A DNA stretch of 64,000 nt from Ignavibacteriales bacterium (lineage in GTDB: Bacteria; Bacteroidota; Ignavibacteria; Ignavibacteriales; Ignavibacteriaceae), in NCBI GenBank assembly GCA_016707585.1, contig JADJHL010000011.1, positions 434,001-498,000 on the forward strand. The letters run 5' to 3'. Made by a program: the position numbers and the translations under genes. Under the pieces are notes generated by a model that was not told where the DNA came from, ran no database searches, and saw only the letters and a list, made by a program, of their open reading frames with translations. The first letter of the stretch is position 1. The number at the start of each line of letters is the position of its first letter. This document shows, in pieces, positions 19,188-27,647 of this stretch.

Positions 19188-20255
19188 ATGATTACTTTTT
19201 CATTCTTAAAATTATTACTACTTCACATCTCAATTATAGCATTAATAAGTTGTTCGGATAATACAAGCGCTCCACCAGATGATAACACACAAACTTATCC
19301 CGGGTACAATTTGGTTTGGAGTGATGAATTTAATAAAACATCACTTGATCTTACAAAATGGAATTACGAAACAGGCACAGGTGTAAATGGAGATTTTGGT
19401 ACGGGGCAAATTGATCGTGCTACAAACAGGATTGAAAATGTGAGCATTGTAAATGGAATTATTGGTGCTGATGGAAGTTGTCTTTCTATTACTACTCGTA
19501 AAGAGGTTTATATTGATCGAAATTATACAAGCGGAAGAATAAATACTGAAAATAAATTTGCGTGGGGACCCGGACATAAAATTGAAGCGCGTATCTGGAC
19601 AAAAGATATTAAATACAAAGGACAGGGTTTTGCATTCTGGATGATGCCCAACGAAATTCCAACTGGTTATAATTATATTATGTGGCCGCAAGGTGGTGAG
19701 ATTGATATTACAGAATATATTGGTTCAATGCCGTATCACAATCTTGGCAGTGCGCATTATGCATGGTTCTGGAATAACAATGAATATGCAGATTGGAATC
19801 ACGGACACAAAGGCGCATACTATTCTTATAGCTCGCAGGAAGTTCCAATCTCAAATCCGGTTTGGGGTGGATATCCGCCTTCTGATAATGATGTAAATGC
19901 CGGTAGTTATGAATTTCATATCTATGGAATAAATTGGCTTAGTGATAGAATGGAATTTTATGTTGATCAAAAAATTTATCACATACATTATTTTAATGAT
20001 GGTGCTGCACTTAACAACACTGCCGATGGTCAGGATTATGATGCTGTTATTACACTAAGTGGTAAACGAACAATGTTATCAGAATATTCTAATCATTTTA
20101 CAGAGTGGCATCCGTTTGAACATAAAATGTTTATAATACTTAGTTCCGGTGTTGGCGGCGATGATAATAAAACTTACGGCGGTGCAATTGTACCGGAAGC
20201 AGTTTTTCCTGCATCAGTTTATGTTGATTGGGTAAGAGTTTATAAAAAAGAATAA
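19188..20255 (+). CDS. GH16 beta-glucanase lipoprotein
   Basis: The lipoprotein signal peptide ends at LISC (Cys22). The rest is a complete glycoside hydrolase family 16 domain: LVWSDEFN...WNYETG at the start, then GGEIDITEYIG carrying the E-x-D-x-x-E catalytic signature (Glu171 nucleophile, Asp173, Glu176 acid/base), and VYVDWVRVYKKE at the end. GH16 enzymes cleave internal beta-1,3 or beta-1,4 bonds in laminarin, lichenan and some marine galactans; laminarinase is the likeliest here. Being lipid-anchored, it should act at the cell surface or in the periplasm. Confidence 0.9.
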   Translation: MITFSFLKLLLLHISIIALISCSDNTSAPPDDNTQTYPGYNLVWSDEFNKTSLDLTKWNYETGTGVNGDFGTGQIDRATNRIENVSIVNGIIGADGSCLSITTRKEVYIDRNYTSGRINTENKFAWGPGHKIEARIWTKDIKYKGQGFAFWMMPNEIPTGYNYIMWPQGGEIDITEYIGSMPYHNLGSAHYAWFWNNNEYADWNHGHKGAYYSYSSQEVPISNPVWGGYPPSDNDVNAGSYEFHIYGINWLSDRMEFYVDQKIYHIHYFNDGAALNNTADGQDYDAVITLSGKRTMLSEYSNHFTEWHPFEHKMFIILSSGVGGDDNKTYGGAIVPEAVFPASVYVDWVRVYKKE

Positions 20256-20348
20256 ATTTTACTTGCTAACTGCAAATTGAGTTTTCATAAATAAAACTTT
20301 AAGTTACATCGGGTTTCTTTTTACACTAACATATTTATGGGAGTTAAT

Positions 20349-20723
20349 ATGGAAAGTTCTAAAAGTAAAAATTTCATCTATCTTTTTTGTGCTATCTTAT
20401 TTTTGATTGCACTTATACCACAATTATTTCAATCACTCTTTGTTCATAGTTCTGGTAAGTTTGTAGGAATGGATACAGGCTTTGCTATAGTTTTAATCTC
20501 AACTATTCTTTTAAGATGGAAACACTCAAAACTTTTATTCAACTTTGTTCTTCTATCAGCAATTACATTTGAGATTTTTATTCTATCTAATATTTGGCAG
20601 CAATACTTTTTGTCCCATCTTCTTTTTTTAATTGCTATGATAGGATTAACGGTTATTTTTAATTTTTCAAAAACCATGCAAAGCTGGTTTGTTGTTAATA
20701 GTTTAATTAAAATCCAACGGTAA
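20349..20723 (+). CDS. small multi-pass membrane protein
   Basis: About 124 residues with four hydrophobic segments: FIYLFCAILFLIALIPQL, GFAIVLISTILL, LLFNFVLLSAITFEIFIL and FLSHLLFLIAMIGLTVIF. No family is recognised. An ATG at 20337 is in frame, but GGGAG just after it fits as the ribosome-binding site for 20349. Monocistronic by spacing. Confidence 0.55.
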   Translation: MESSKSKNFIYLFCAILFLIALIPQLFQSLFVHSSGKFVGMDTGFAIVLISTILLRWKHSKLLFNFVLLSAITFEIFILSNIWQQYFLSHLLFLIAMIGLTVIFNFSKTMQSWFVVNSLIKIQR

Positions 20724-20885
20724 AAATTATTTAGTTGTCTCCAAGTGAGATCTTGTTGCTTGATTTCCATTAATCTTTTTACATTTAATTCAAATCTCTA
20801 AAATTCATTTATTATCTTCGCATTAGAGAAAACAAGTCATTAACCCAGTTTATAAAAACAAAATTTAGCTTTCTGTAAATACCCA

Positions 20886-22292
20886 ATGGATTTTATTCTA
20901 AAAAAAATAACATACGTAATAAATATTTTCCGTCTTGCGCTTGCCGGTAATGAAACCAACATATTAGAAGGGAACATTAACCGTGCAATAATTTTACTTG
21001 CAATACCTATGACACTTGAGATGATAATGGAATCATTTTTTGCGATTGTAGATATATTTTTTGTTAGTAAAATTGGTGTTAATGCAATTGCAGTTGTTGG
21101 TTTAACAGAATCAATGTTAACAATAACATACTCGCTGGGCTGGGGATTGGCAATGGGCACAACTGCAATGATAGCCCGCAGAGTCGGTGAGGGTGATAAC
21201 GATGGTGCATCAATTGCAGCAGTACAATCAATATATCTTGCATTAATTGTTTCCATTCCTATTATGCTTGTAGGAATTTTCTACTCAGAAGATCTTTTAA
21301 GATTAATGGGTGCTTCGGAAGAAATAATAAGCGAAGGTTCCGGTTACACAAAAGTTGCAATGAGTTCTAACATAATTGTTATACTTCTTTTTCTTATAAA
21401 CGGAATATTCCGTGGTGCCGGTGATGCTGCGCTTGCAATGAGATCTTTATGGCTTGCAAACATTTTAAATATGATACTTGATCCTCTTTTTATTTTTGGT
21501 ATTGCTTTCTTTCCGCAACTTGGTGTTAAAGGTGCGGCAGTTGCAACCGCAATTGGCAGAACATCTGGCATTGTTTACCAGCTTTATCATCTTAACAAAG
21601 GCAAAGGATTAATAAAAGTTCATAAAAATAATTGGCAGTTTAAACCTGATATAATTTTTAAACTGGTTAAACTTTCAGCAGGAGTTACTGCACAATTTAT
21701 AATATCATCCGCAAGCTGGATATTTTTAATGCGTATCATCTCAACTTTTGGAAGCACAGCACTTGCAGGCTATACAATTGCAATTAGAATTGTTGTGTTT
21801 ACTTTATTACCTGCTTGGGGATTTTCAAACGCTGCAGCAACAATGGTCGGACAAAACCTTGGCGCCAATCAACCTGAGCGAGCAGAAAAAGCTGTATGGC
21901 ATACCGGATATTTTAATATGGCTTTTATGGGCACTATAATGATTGTGTTTTTTCTATTCGGCGGAAACATTGCATCATTTTTTACTGATGAAAAAGCAGT
22001 TGTGGAAAATGCTGCAAAGTGTTTAAGCATTTTTGCTATGGGATATTTATTTTATGCCTTCGGAATGGTGCTTGTCCAATCATTCAATGGCGCCGGTGAT
22101 ACGCGCACACCAACGATAATGAATCTTTTTGTTTTCTGGATGCTTCAGATTCCACTTGCATACACACTTGCAATATATCTTGGGTTTGGAGTGGAAGGTG
22201 CTTACTACTCAATTGTAATTTCGGAATCAACTTTTTCTGTTGTTGGATATTTTCTTTTTAAAAAGGGAAGATGGAAAACAATTAAAGTTTAA
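20886..22292 (+). CDS. MATE family multidrug/cation exporter
   Basis: 468 residues with about twelve membrane helices in two MatE halves. The first half begins LEGNINRAIILLAIPMTLEMIMESFFAIVDIFFVSKIG and contains GLTESMLTITYSLGWGLAMGTTAMIARRVGEGD, both classic MATE motifs. The second half has ALAGYTIAIRIVVFTLLPAWGFSNAAATMVGQNLGA. These carriers export cationic drugs or metabolites in exchange for Na+ or H+. The substrate cannot be predicted. No obvious ribosome-binding site. Confidence 0.92.
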   Translation: MDFILKKITYVINIFRLALAGNETNILEGNINRAIILLAIPMTLEMIMESFFAIVDIFFVSKIGVNAIAVVGLTESMLTITYSLGWGLAMGTTAMIARRVGEGDNDGASIAAVQSIYLALIVSIPIMLVGIFYSEDLLRLMGASEEIISEGSGYTKVAMSSNIIVILLFLINGIFRGAGDAALAMRSLWLANILNMILDPLFIFGIAFFPQLGVKGAAVATAIGRTSGIVYQLYHLNKGKGLIKVHKNNWQFKPDIIFKLVKLSAGVTAQFIISSASWIFLMRIISTFGSTALAGYTIAIRIVVFTLLPAWGFSNAAATMVGQNLGANQPERAEKAVWHTGYFNMAFMGTIMIVFFLFGGNIASFFTDEKAVVENAAKCLSIFAMGYLFYAFGMVLVQSFNGAGDTRTPTIMNLFVFWMLQIPLAYTLAIYLGFGVEGAYYSIVISESTFSVVGYFLFKKGRWKTIKV

Positions 22293-22434
22293 ATCAATTT
22301 CCTTTTCTAAAAATAATAAACATTTATTAATTGTTGTTTAATTATTTACCGTTCAAATTATTTCTCATCCACTTAGCCAAATAAAAAGAGACACTTGAGG
22401 CCATTTAGTTATTTTTTACCTGTAAAAAAACATT

Positions 22435-22650
22435 ATGAATGTTGAAATGAAAAGAATAAATTATTTAAGATTTGCTTTGCTGACTATGTTCTCTATAGCT
22501 GCAATTGTTATTGGTAATTTAATACACAATGATAATCTTATAACAGCAGGATACATCCTGATTGCCCTGACGCAAATAAGTTACGTTGTTACATTTTTTA
22601 AGACAATTAAAAAAGATATAGACGAAGTAAATTCTATTCTAACTAAGTGA
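22435..22650 (+). CDS. small two-helix membrane protein
   Basis: 71 residues with two hydrophobic helices (FALLTMFSIAAIVIGNLI and TAGYILIALTQISYVVTFF) and a charged C-terminus (KKDIDEVNSILTK). No family recognised. It is the first of three small membrane-protein genes directly ahead of mnmA. Confidence 0.5.
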   Translation: MNVEMKRINYLRFALLTMFSIAAIVIGNLIHNDNLITAGYILIALTQISYVVTFFKTIKKDIDEVNSILTK

Positions 22651-22715
22651 TTTTATCTTCTGATTTTGCAAGAAAATATTTTATACGTAGTACAGTTAAC
22701 AAAGGAAAAAATGTA

Positions 22716-22877
22716 ATGAACAAAAAAGTTGAAGTAGCAGGGATAATGGGTCCTGTTTGGTTTATTGGCTGGTTATTCACAATCGGTTTTTTAAAGTTAA
22801 CATTTTTTAAGGGCTTGTTAGGGCTAATTTTATGGCCATATTATATTGGTGAATTTTTATCCGGTAAAGTGATGTGA
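22716..22877 (+). CDS. very small membrane protein (53 aa)
   Basis: The product from the ATG at 22716 is 53 residues: MNKKVEVAGIMGPVW then a continuous hydrophobic stretch (FIGWLFTIGFLKLTFFKGLLGLILWPYYIGEFLSG). AAGGA six to ten bases upstream supports this start; the longer open frame from 22647 lacks one and overlaps the preceding stop. Likely a single or hairpin membrane helix; function unknown. Confidence 0.5.
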   Translation: MNKKVEVAGIMGPVWFIGWLFTIGFLKLTFFKGLLGLILWPYYIGEFLSGKVM

Positions 22878-22930
22878 TTATTATTGAATTATAAATTCAG
22901 TTTAAAACCTTAATTCTGCAAAAAACAAAG

Positions 22931-22979
22931 ATCAAAACAACATTATTTTGATAAACCAGATCGTTATTAGATCTGGTTT
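22931..22979 (+). terminator. tandem hairpins, terminator
   Basis: ATCAAAA/TTTTGAT (22931-22952) is followed directly by the 10-bp perfect stem AAACCAGATC/GATCTGGTTT (22953-22979), then TATC. The second hairpin with its T4 end fits a rho-independent terminator for the two small membrane-protein genes. Confidence 0.65.
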
Positions 22980-23031
22980 TATCATTTACGCCCACTTGAG
23001 TAACTTTAGGGTAAAGAAATTAAACTTAACT

Positions 23032-23538
23032 ATGCAAACATTTACATATCCGTTGTTCTGGAAAATCATATACAGATTTGGAAACCTATTGGTTACACCG
23101 TTGTTATTAATTTACATCCTTCCACTCGCATTAAACTTAGATAAAAAACTTATTCTAATTCTGCCATTTGTTCTTTCACTTTTATTGCTTTACTACATAA
23201 ACAAAGTTTACTTCAACTTTTATAAACTTGTGCCTAATAAAATTGAAATAGATGAAGACAAAATATATTGTTCAGAGTTTTTCTTTCGAGATAAAACAAT
23301 TACAATTTTTATAAAGGATATTGATTCTTTATCTGGTGGAATATTTGCAGGAAGATATCGTGGATTAATGAAAGTAAGTGATGGTAAAAAAAAAATATCA
23401 ATAGGTTTTTTTGATAGAATGATTAACTCCCAAAAATTAGTTACACTACTTTTAAGCAAAGTGGATATTAAAATTTATAATGAAGTTCTTCCAAAAATTG
23501 AAGAGTTAAAAATCAGACCGGAGATAAAATCTAAATGA
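23032..23538 (+). CDS. membrane protein of unknown function
   Basis: The start at 23032 is chosen because the longer frame begins inside the terminator hairpin. The 168-residue product has two N-terminal helices (LLVTPLLLIYILPLAL and LILILPFVLSLLLLYYI) and a soluble C-terminal part with beta-rich sequence (KIEIDEDKIYCSEFFFRDKTITIFIKDIDSLSGG). This resembles the bacterial PH-like layout of two helices plus a small beta-domain. It overlaps mnmA by four bases, so the two genes are translationally coupled. Confidence 0.6.
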   Translation: MQTFTYPLFWKIIYRFGNLLVTPLLLIYILPLALNLDKKLILILPFVLSLLLLYYINKVYFNFYKLVPNKIEIDEDKIYCSEFFFRDKTITIFIKDIDSLSGGIFAGRYRGLMKVSDGKKKISIGFFDRMINSQKLVTLLLSKVDIKIYNEVLPKIEELKIRPEIKSK

Positions 23539-24584
23539 AAGTCGCTGTTTTACTTTCCGGTGGAGTTGATAGTTCTGTTGCTTTGCGTTTACTTAAAAAT
23601 GAAGGACACGATGTTACAGCTTTCTATCTAAAGATTTGGCTCCAGGATGAGTTTTCATTTCTTGGCGATTGTCCATGGGAAGAGGATTTAAAATTTGCTC
23701 GTGCCGTTTGTGAACAGGCAAACGTTCCACTTGAAGTAATTAATATGCAAACAGAATATTGGGATTCAGTTGTATCATATACAATTTCTGAAATTAAAGA
23801 GGGAAGAACACCAAACCCTGATATGTTCTGCAATCGATTGATAAAGTTCGGGCAGTTTATAAATAAGATTGATGACAGTTATGATAAAGTTGCATCTGGT
23901 CATTACGCAAGAATTGAAAACATAAATGATAATTTTCTTTTAAAAACTTCTCCGGATCCGATTAAAGATCAAACATATTTTCTTGCATATTTAACACAAC
24001 AACAATTAAGTCGCGTACTTTTTCCGATTGGAACATATAAGAAAAAACAAATAAGAGAACTTGCAGAAAAATATCAATTACCTAATATGATCAGGAAAGA
24101 CAGCCAGGGCATTTGTTTTCTTGGTAAGATTAAGTTTTCTGATTTCATCAAGCATCATCTAGGAGAGATTGAAGGAGATATTATTGATGTTGATTCAAAC
24201 AAAGTAATGGGCAAACACAAAGGATATTATTTTTATACAATTGGTCAGCGTTCTGGTTTAAAATTGGGTGGTGGTCCGTGGTATGTTGTTAAGAAAGATA
24301 TTGAAAAGAATATAATTTATATCTCAAGAGAAAATTTAATCGATAGAGCTAGGAGCAAATTTGTTGTTGGTAAGTTTAACTGGATTGGTGATAATAAATT
24401 TCCAGTTGAAAATCTTAAAGTAAAGATAAGACACGGTGAAAGATTTTTTAATTGTACTTTAGAATTAAAAGATGATAAAGGAATTGTTCTATTAGAAAAA
24501 GAAGATCTTGGAATTGCCATGGGGCAGTTTGCAGTTTTTTATAAAGATGATATTTGTTTGGGCGGCAGTGTAATACTGGAATAA
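23535..24584 (+). CDS. mnmA: tRNA-specific 2-thiouridylase MnmA
   Basis: 349 residues, full family length. The ATP pyrophosphatase P-loop SGGVDSS is at residues 8-14, the catalytic cysteines are Cys99 in PNPDMFCN and Cys194 in SQGICFLG, and GHYAR, KDQTYFL and YTIGQRSGL are all conserved. MnmA activates U34 of tRNA-Lys/Glu/Gln with ATP and transfers sulfur from a persulfide relay to give 2-thiouridine. The ATG overlaps the preceding stop. Confidence 0.96.
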   Translation: MKVAVLLSGGVDSSVALRLLKNEGHDVTAFYLKIWLQDEFSFLGDCPWEEDLKFARAVCEQANVPLEVINMQTEYWDSVVSYTISEIKEGRTPNPDMFCNRLIKFGQFINKIDDSYDKVASGHYARIENINDNFLLKTSPDPIKDQTYFLAYLTQQQLSRVLFPIGTYKKKQIRELAEKYQLPNMIRKDSQGICFLGKIKFSDFIKHHLGEIEGDIIDVDSNKVMGKHKGYYFYTIGQRSGLKLGGGPWYVVKKDIEKNIIYISRENLIDRARSKFVVGKFNWIGDNKFPVENLKVKIRHGERFFNCTLELKDDKGIVLLEKEDLGIAMGQFAVFYKDDICLGGSVILE

Positions 24585-24644
24585 GTTTAGTTAAAACAAA
24601 ATTAGCTTAAATATTACTTTGAGAACTTTGTACGGTTTTTGCTT

Positions 24645-24690
24645 TGGGCACTTTGCGGTTAAAAATATTTTACCACCAAGCACACAAAGA
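24645..24690. repeat. extragenic palindromic repeat
   Basis: CACTTTGCGGTTAAAA is followed by TTTTACCACCAAGCACACAAAG. The halves are related as an imperfect inverted repeat of the widespread CTTTG..GGTTAAA intergenic type. It lies between convergent mnmA and the small zinc-ribbon gene and may end transcription from both sides. Confidence 0.5.
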
Positions 24691-24749
24691 AATTTCTTTT
24701 TAAAATCATCATTATTTAATTTATTTACAATTATGAAATTAAAATCTAT

Positions 24750-24983
24750 TTATAAGATTGTTTTTCCAGAAGCAAATGTTGAAGAGAATAGAAACGCTGG
24801 ATTATTTGAAATGTTTACAATTTTATCTTTAGAAATTCTTAACAAGTTTTTACACTCGCAGCAAATGTAAGCGTATCTTAAACCAATCACCGAATCAAGC
24901 TTAGCCATCCAAATTTCTGAAATAGCTTTGTTGCATATTGGGCAAATTGTACTTACTTCTATTTGTTCAATGTCTTTTGTCAT
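24750..24983 (-). CDS. small zinc-ribbon protein
   Basis: 77 residues with two cysteine knuckles, CPIC (Cys14, Cys17) and CCEC (Cys41, Cys44), about 24 residues apart: a simple treble-clef or ribbon zinc site. Between them is KLDSVIGLRYAYI. No partner domain. No clear ribosome-binding site, though TATAAT is present about 15 bases upstream. The metal motif makes it more credible than the overlapping plus-strand frame. Confidence 0.55.
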   Translation of the reverse strand: MTKDIEQIEVSTICPICNKAISEIWMAKLDSVIGLRYAYICCECKNLLRISKDKIVNISNNPAFLFSSTFASGKTIL

Positions 24984-25047
24984 ATTTAAAATTATAGGAT
25001 ACTTATAAGACGCAGTTAACTAGAAAAAAGTTACTTCAAAAACTAAA

Positions 25048-26088
25048 TTATTGTTGAGTGTTAAAATAAAATCCCTGTTTTGTAAGCTTTTCTTTACTGC
25101 TGTTAATAAAATCAGAAATAACCTCAACAGGAATAACTTTTACAATTCCATATCTGATAGAAGTATGTTTTCTTACAAACACATCCCCATTATATGGAAC
25201 AACAGGATTAAATGCAGTTTTATCACCAATGTTTTCAGGGTACACTAAATTTTCATATTCTTCAGGAACCCAATGCACCATTCCGATCAATTCAAAATTT
25301 GGAACTCCATCTCTAATAGCAAGCACTAATCCGCCGCTAAATCCAGGATTTACAACTGCATCAACAAGAAAAGAACCATTTTCATCTTTACGAGGACTGC
25401 TAACTATTGCTTTTGTTATCATTTTATAATTTAATGGATAACCAACTAAGTAAACAAATGTACCCCACTCAACTTCTTTTGCTTTGCCAACAGGATAAGT
25501 AAAAGTTGGGAAATAAAAATTACTTTGTGCACCATATTTTCTTCCAATAATTGCAATATCATTTTCATTATCAATTGCAAGAACTTCTACTGAACTGCCT
25601 TCAGGAAATCCTGCAACATAAATAACTTGTTTTTCCTTCACAGAAATTGATTCGATAAACTCAGTTTTATTTCCTTCTTTGTCAGAACGATATGAAATTA
25701 TTGTATCGGGAAAAGTTATTGTATGGGCACAAGTTAGTAAAGCAACATTCCCTTCTTGAGAGTAAAGAGTTACTGCAGTTCCAGATAAAGAATTATCAGC
25801 TAAAACTTCATTGCGTGCGTGATCATAAATGTTTTTATCCTGAAGATTATATAAAGTGTAATTGTCAGTTTTATCAAAAACAAAAATCTTATAAAATGCT
25901 GTTGAGTTAACGCGCTGTACAGTTTCACTGATTTTATTTAATTCATCTGAAGTAGATTTATATGGAAACTCACTGTCATATTTCCCATCACGCAATGTTG
26001 GATATATTGTTTCATAAGAAACAGTAGAGCAACTTGTTGCAAGAAGGTATGCAAATAAAATTAGAATATTAAAAACTGATATTTTCAT
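25048..26088 (-). CDS. trypsin-like serine protease lipoprotein
   Basis: The lipoprotein signal ends at LLATSC (Cys20). The mature part has the chymotrypsin-fold triad in order: His122 in LLTCAHT, Asp177 in NENDIAIIG and Ser251 in NPGFSGG. These match HtrA/S1-type proteases, but no PDZ domain follows. It is probably an envelope-bound protease or a protease-like sensor. No adjacent partner is evident. Confidence 0.8.
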   Translation of the reverse strand: MKISVFNILILFAYLLATSCSTVSYETIYPTLRDGKYDSEFPYKSTSDELNKISETVQRVNSTAFYKIFVFDKTDNYTLYNLQDKNIYDHARNEVLADNSLSGTAVTLYSQEGNVALLTCAHTITFPDTIISYRSDKEGNKTEFIESISVKEKQVIYVAGFPEGSSVEVLAIDNENDIAIIGRKYGAQSNFYFPTFTYPVGKAKEVEWGTFVYLVGYPLNYKMITKAIVSSPRKDENGSFLVDAVVNPGFSGGLVLAIRDGVPNFELIGMVHWVPEEYENLVYPENIGDKTAFNPVVPYNGDVFVRKHTSIRYGIVKVIPVEVISDFINSSKEKLTKQGFYFNTQQ

Positions 26089-26190
26089 AAATTTATTTTA
26101 AGTGGTTCATGGAATAGGGTATAGGTTGAAATAAATAACAATTTAGATTTTCTTAATTCCAGATACCTTATTTCCTTCTTCCTATATAAA

Positions 26191-27612
26191 TTATCCTTCG
26201 TATTTAAGTTTAAATCCCTTCATCATCCAACCACGGGCAAGAAATAAACCGATTGAACTTACCATAGCGATACAGCCATAAATAAACCACATTGTTTCAG
26301 TGTTCATTTGTGATGGAGCAATTCCTTCGGGTGCATAATGCATTAAGAACCAACCAGAATACAAACTTGTAACAACCTTTGTTAAAAACCAGGGAAACTG
26401 TCCGATGCCCATATAAATTCCAGTCATTCCTTTTGGAGCAATTTCTGCAACCCATTGCAAAAATCTTGGCTGCCACATTGCTTCGCCAATTGTCATTAAA
26501 GTTAGATATGCAAACACAGTATAAATGCTTGGACCAAGTGCAAGAATAAATGTTGGGAATGCCATAACAAAAGTTCCCCAAATCATCATCTTATATGTAT
26601 TCCTTTTAATTGTTAAAGCAGCAACCATTGGAGTAAGAATAAATATTAGTAAAGGATTAAAGTTTGTGAAGAATTCAAAGTTATCTGCAACTACGCCAGT
26701 AAAAGCTCTTTTATAATAAACAGGAAGTGTTAACCAGTTATGAGCAAATAAAGTTTGAACCGGAATTAGAATGAAAATGAAAAACATAAATCTTAAGTCT
26801 CTTATTGGAAAGTTTTTAAGATAAAAGATTATTCTATCTTTTGCCGATTTTTCATCATCTTCTTTCTTATCAGCTTCAATTTTTTCTTTTGTTTCTGTAC
26901 TAACTTCAAGAATAGTTTTTTCAATTGTCTTTTTAGTTAAGATGATTGCGACAACGATAATTCCTAAAACTGTTAAGCCAACATAAACCCACATAACTGC
27001 TAACATACCTTCTTTATCACTTTCATATGCTTGTCTTATTGGCGGAGCAATAATTCCGGGAAGAAACCCACCAAGATTCATAATTGCATAAAGCATTGCA
27101 TAACCCATTGCAGAAGTTTTTTCGGTTGTAAATTGTTTTACTGCTGCATAACAAGCAGGTTGATAAATTCCGTAACCAAGTACAATGCCAACAATTCCAA
27201 GCATTGCTACAAGATGAGCAGATGACCACAAACCTGTGTTAGATGTTATGCTTGGTCCGAGTGTAAGAAATATTCTTCCGACTAACATAAATAGCAGTGC
27301 CGCAAGCAAAGATTTTCGCACACCAATCCAATCAACAGTTGCACCAAGAAATAACATTGCAAGTGTAATACCCGCAGTTTGAAATCCTACCATTTGCCCA
27401 GCACTTATATCATCAAGTTTTACAAAATCTGTAAAATAAATAACAAGGTAACCAACAACACCAAAATAGGTTAATCCTTCAAGCAAGTAAGATAAATTGA
27501 TTCCCCACAAAGCACGAGAAGCATGAAATAAATCTATAAATGGTTGGATTAATTCTCTGGTTATATTTCTTAATGAAAAGGATTCTTGAGGATGTTGAGA
27601 ATTATCAGACAT
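26191..27612 (-). CDS. MFS transporter
   Basis: 473 residues with about twelve membrane helices and a long charged central loop (around residues 235-270, rich in K and E) that divides two six-helix halves, as in the major facilitator superfamily. GATVDWIGVRKSLLAAL is the loop 2-3 signature. The length and MNLGGFLPGIIAPPI resemble the peptide/POT-like branch, but the ExxER motif was not seen, so the substrate is open. AGGAAC precedes the ATG. Confidence 0.85.
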   Translation of the reverse strand: MSDNSQHPQESFSLRNITRELIQPFIDLFHASRALWGINLSYLLEGLTYFGVVGYLVIYFTDFVKLDDISAGQMVGFQTAGITLAMLFLGATVDWIGVRKSLLAALLFMLVGRIFLTLGPSITSNTGLWSSAHLVAMLGIVGIVLGYGIYQPACYAAVKQFTTEKTSAMGYAMLYAIMNLGGFLPGIIAPPIRQAYESDKEGMLAVMWVYVGLTVLGIIVVAIILTKKTIEKTILEVSTETKEKIEADKKEDDEKSAKDRIIFYLKNFPIRDLRFMFFIFILIPVQTLFAHNWLTLPVYYKRAFTGVVADNFEFFTNFNPLLIFILTPMVAALTIKRNTYKMMIWGTFVMAFPTFILALGPSIYTVFAYLTLMTIGEAMWQPRFLQWVAEIAPKGMTGIYMGIGQFPWFLTKVVTSLYSGWFLMHYAPEGIAPSQMNTETMWFIYGCIAMVSSIGLFLARGWMMKGFKLKYEG

Positions 27613-27647
27613 AATAGTTCCTGCAATAATGAAGTTATTAAAAAATT

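Noticed and set aside
22948..23031. Longer start for the membrane protein ahead of mnmA
   Set aside because: The extension would begin inside the terminator hairpin and adds residues without membrane or domain character.
24619..24870. Plus-strand frame of 83 codons overlapping the zinc-ribbon gene
   Set aside because: Its first part is an extragenic repeat and the rest is the antisense of the CPIC/CCEC protein.
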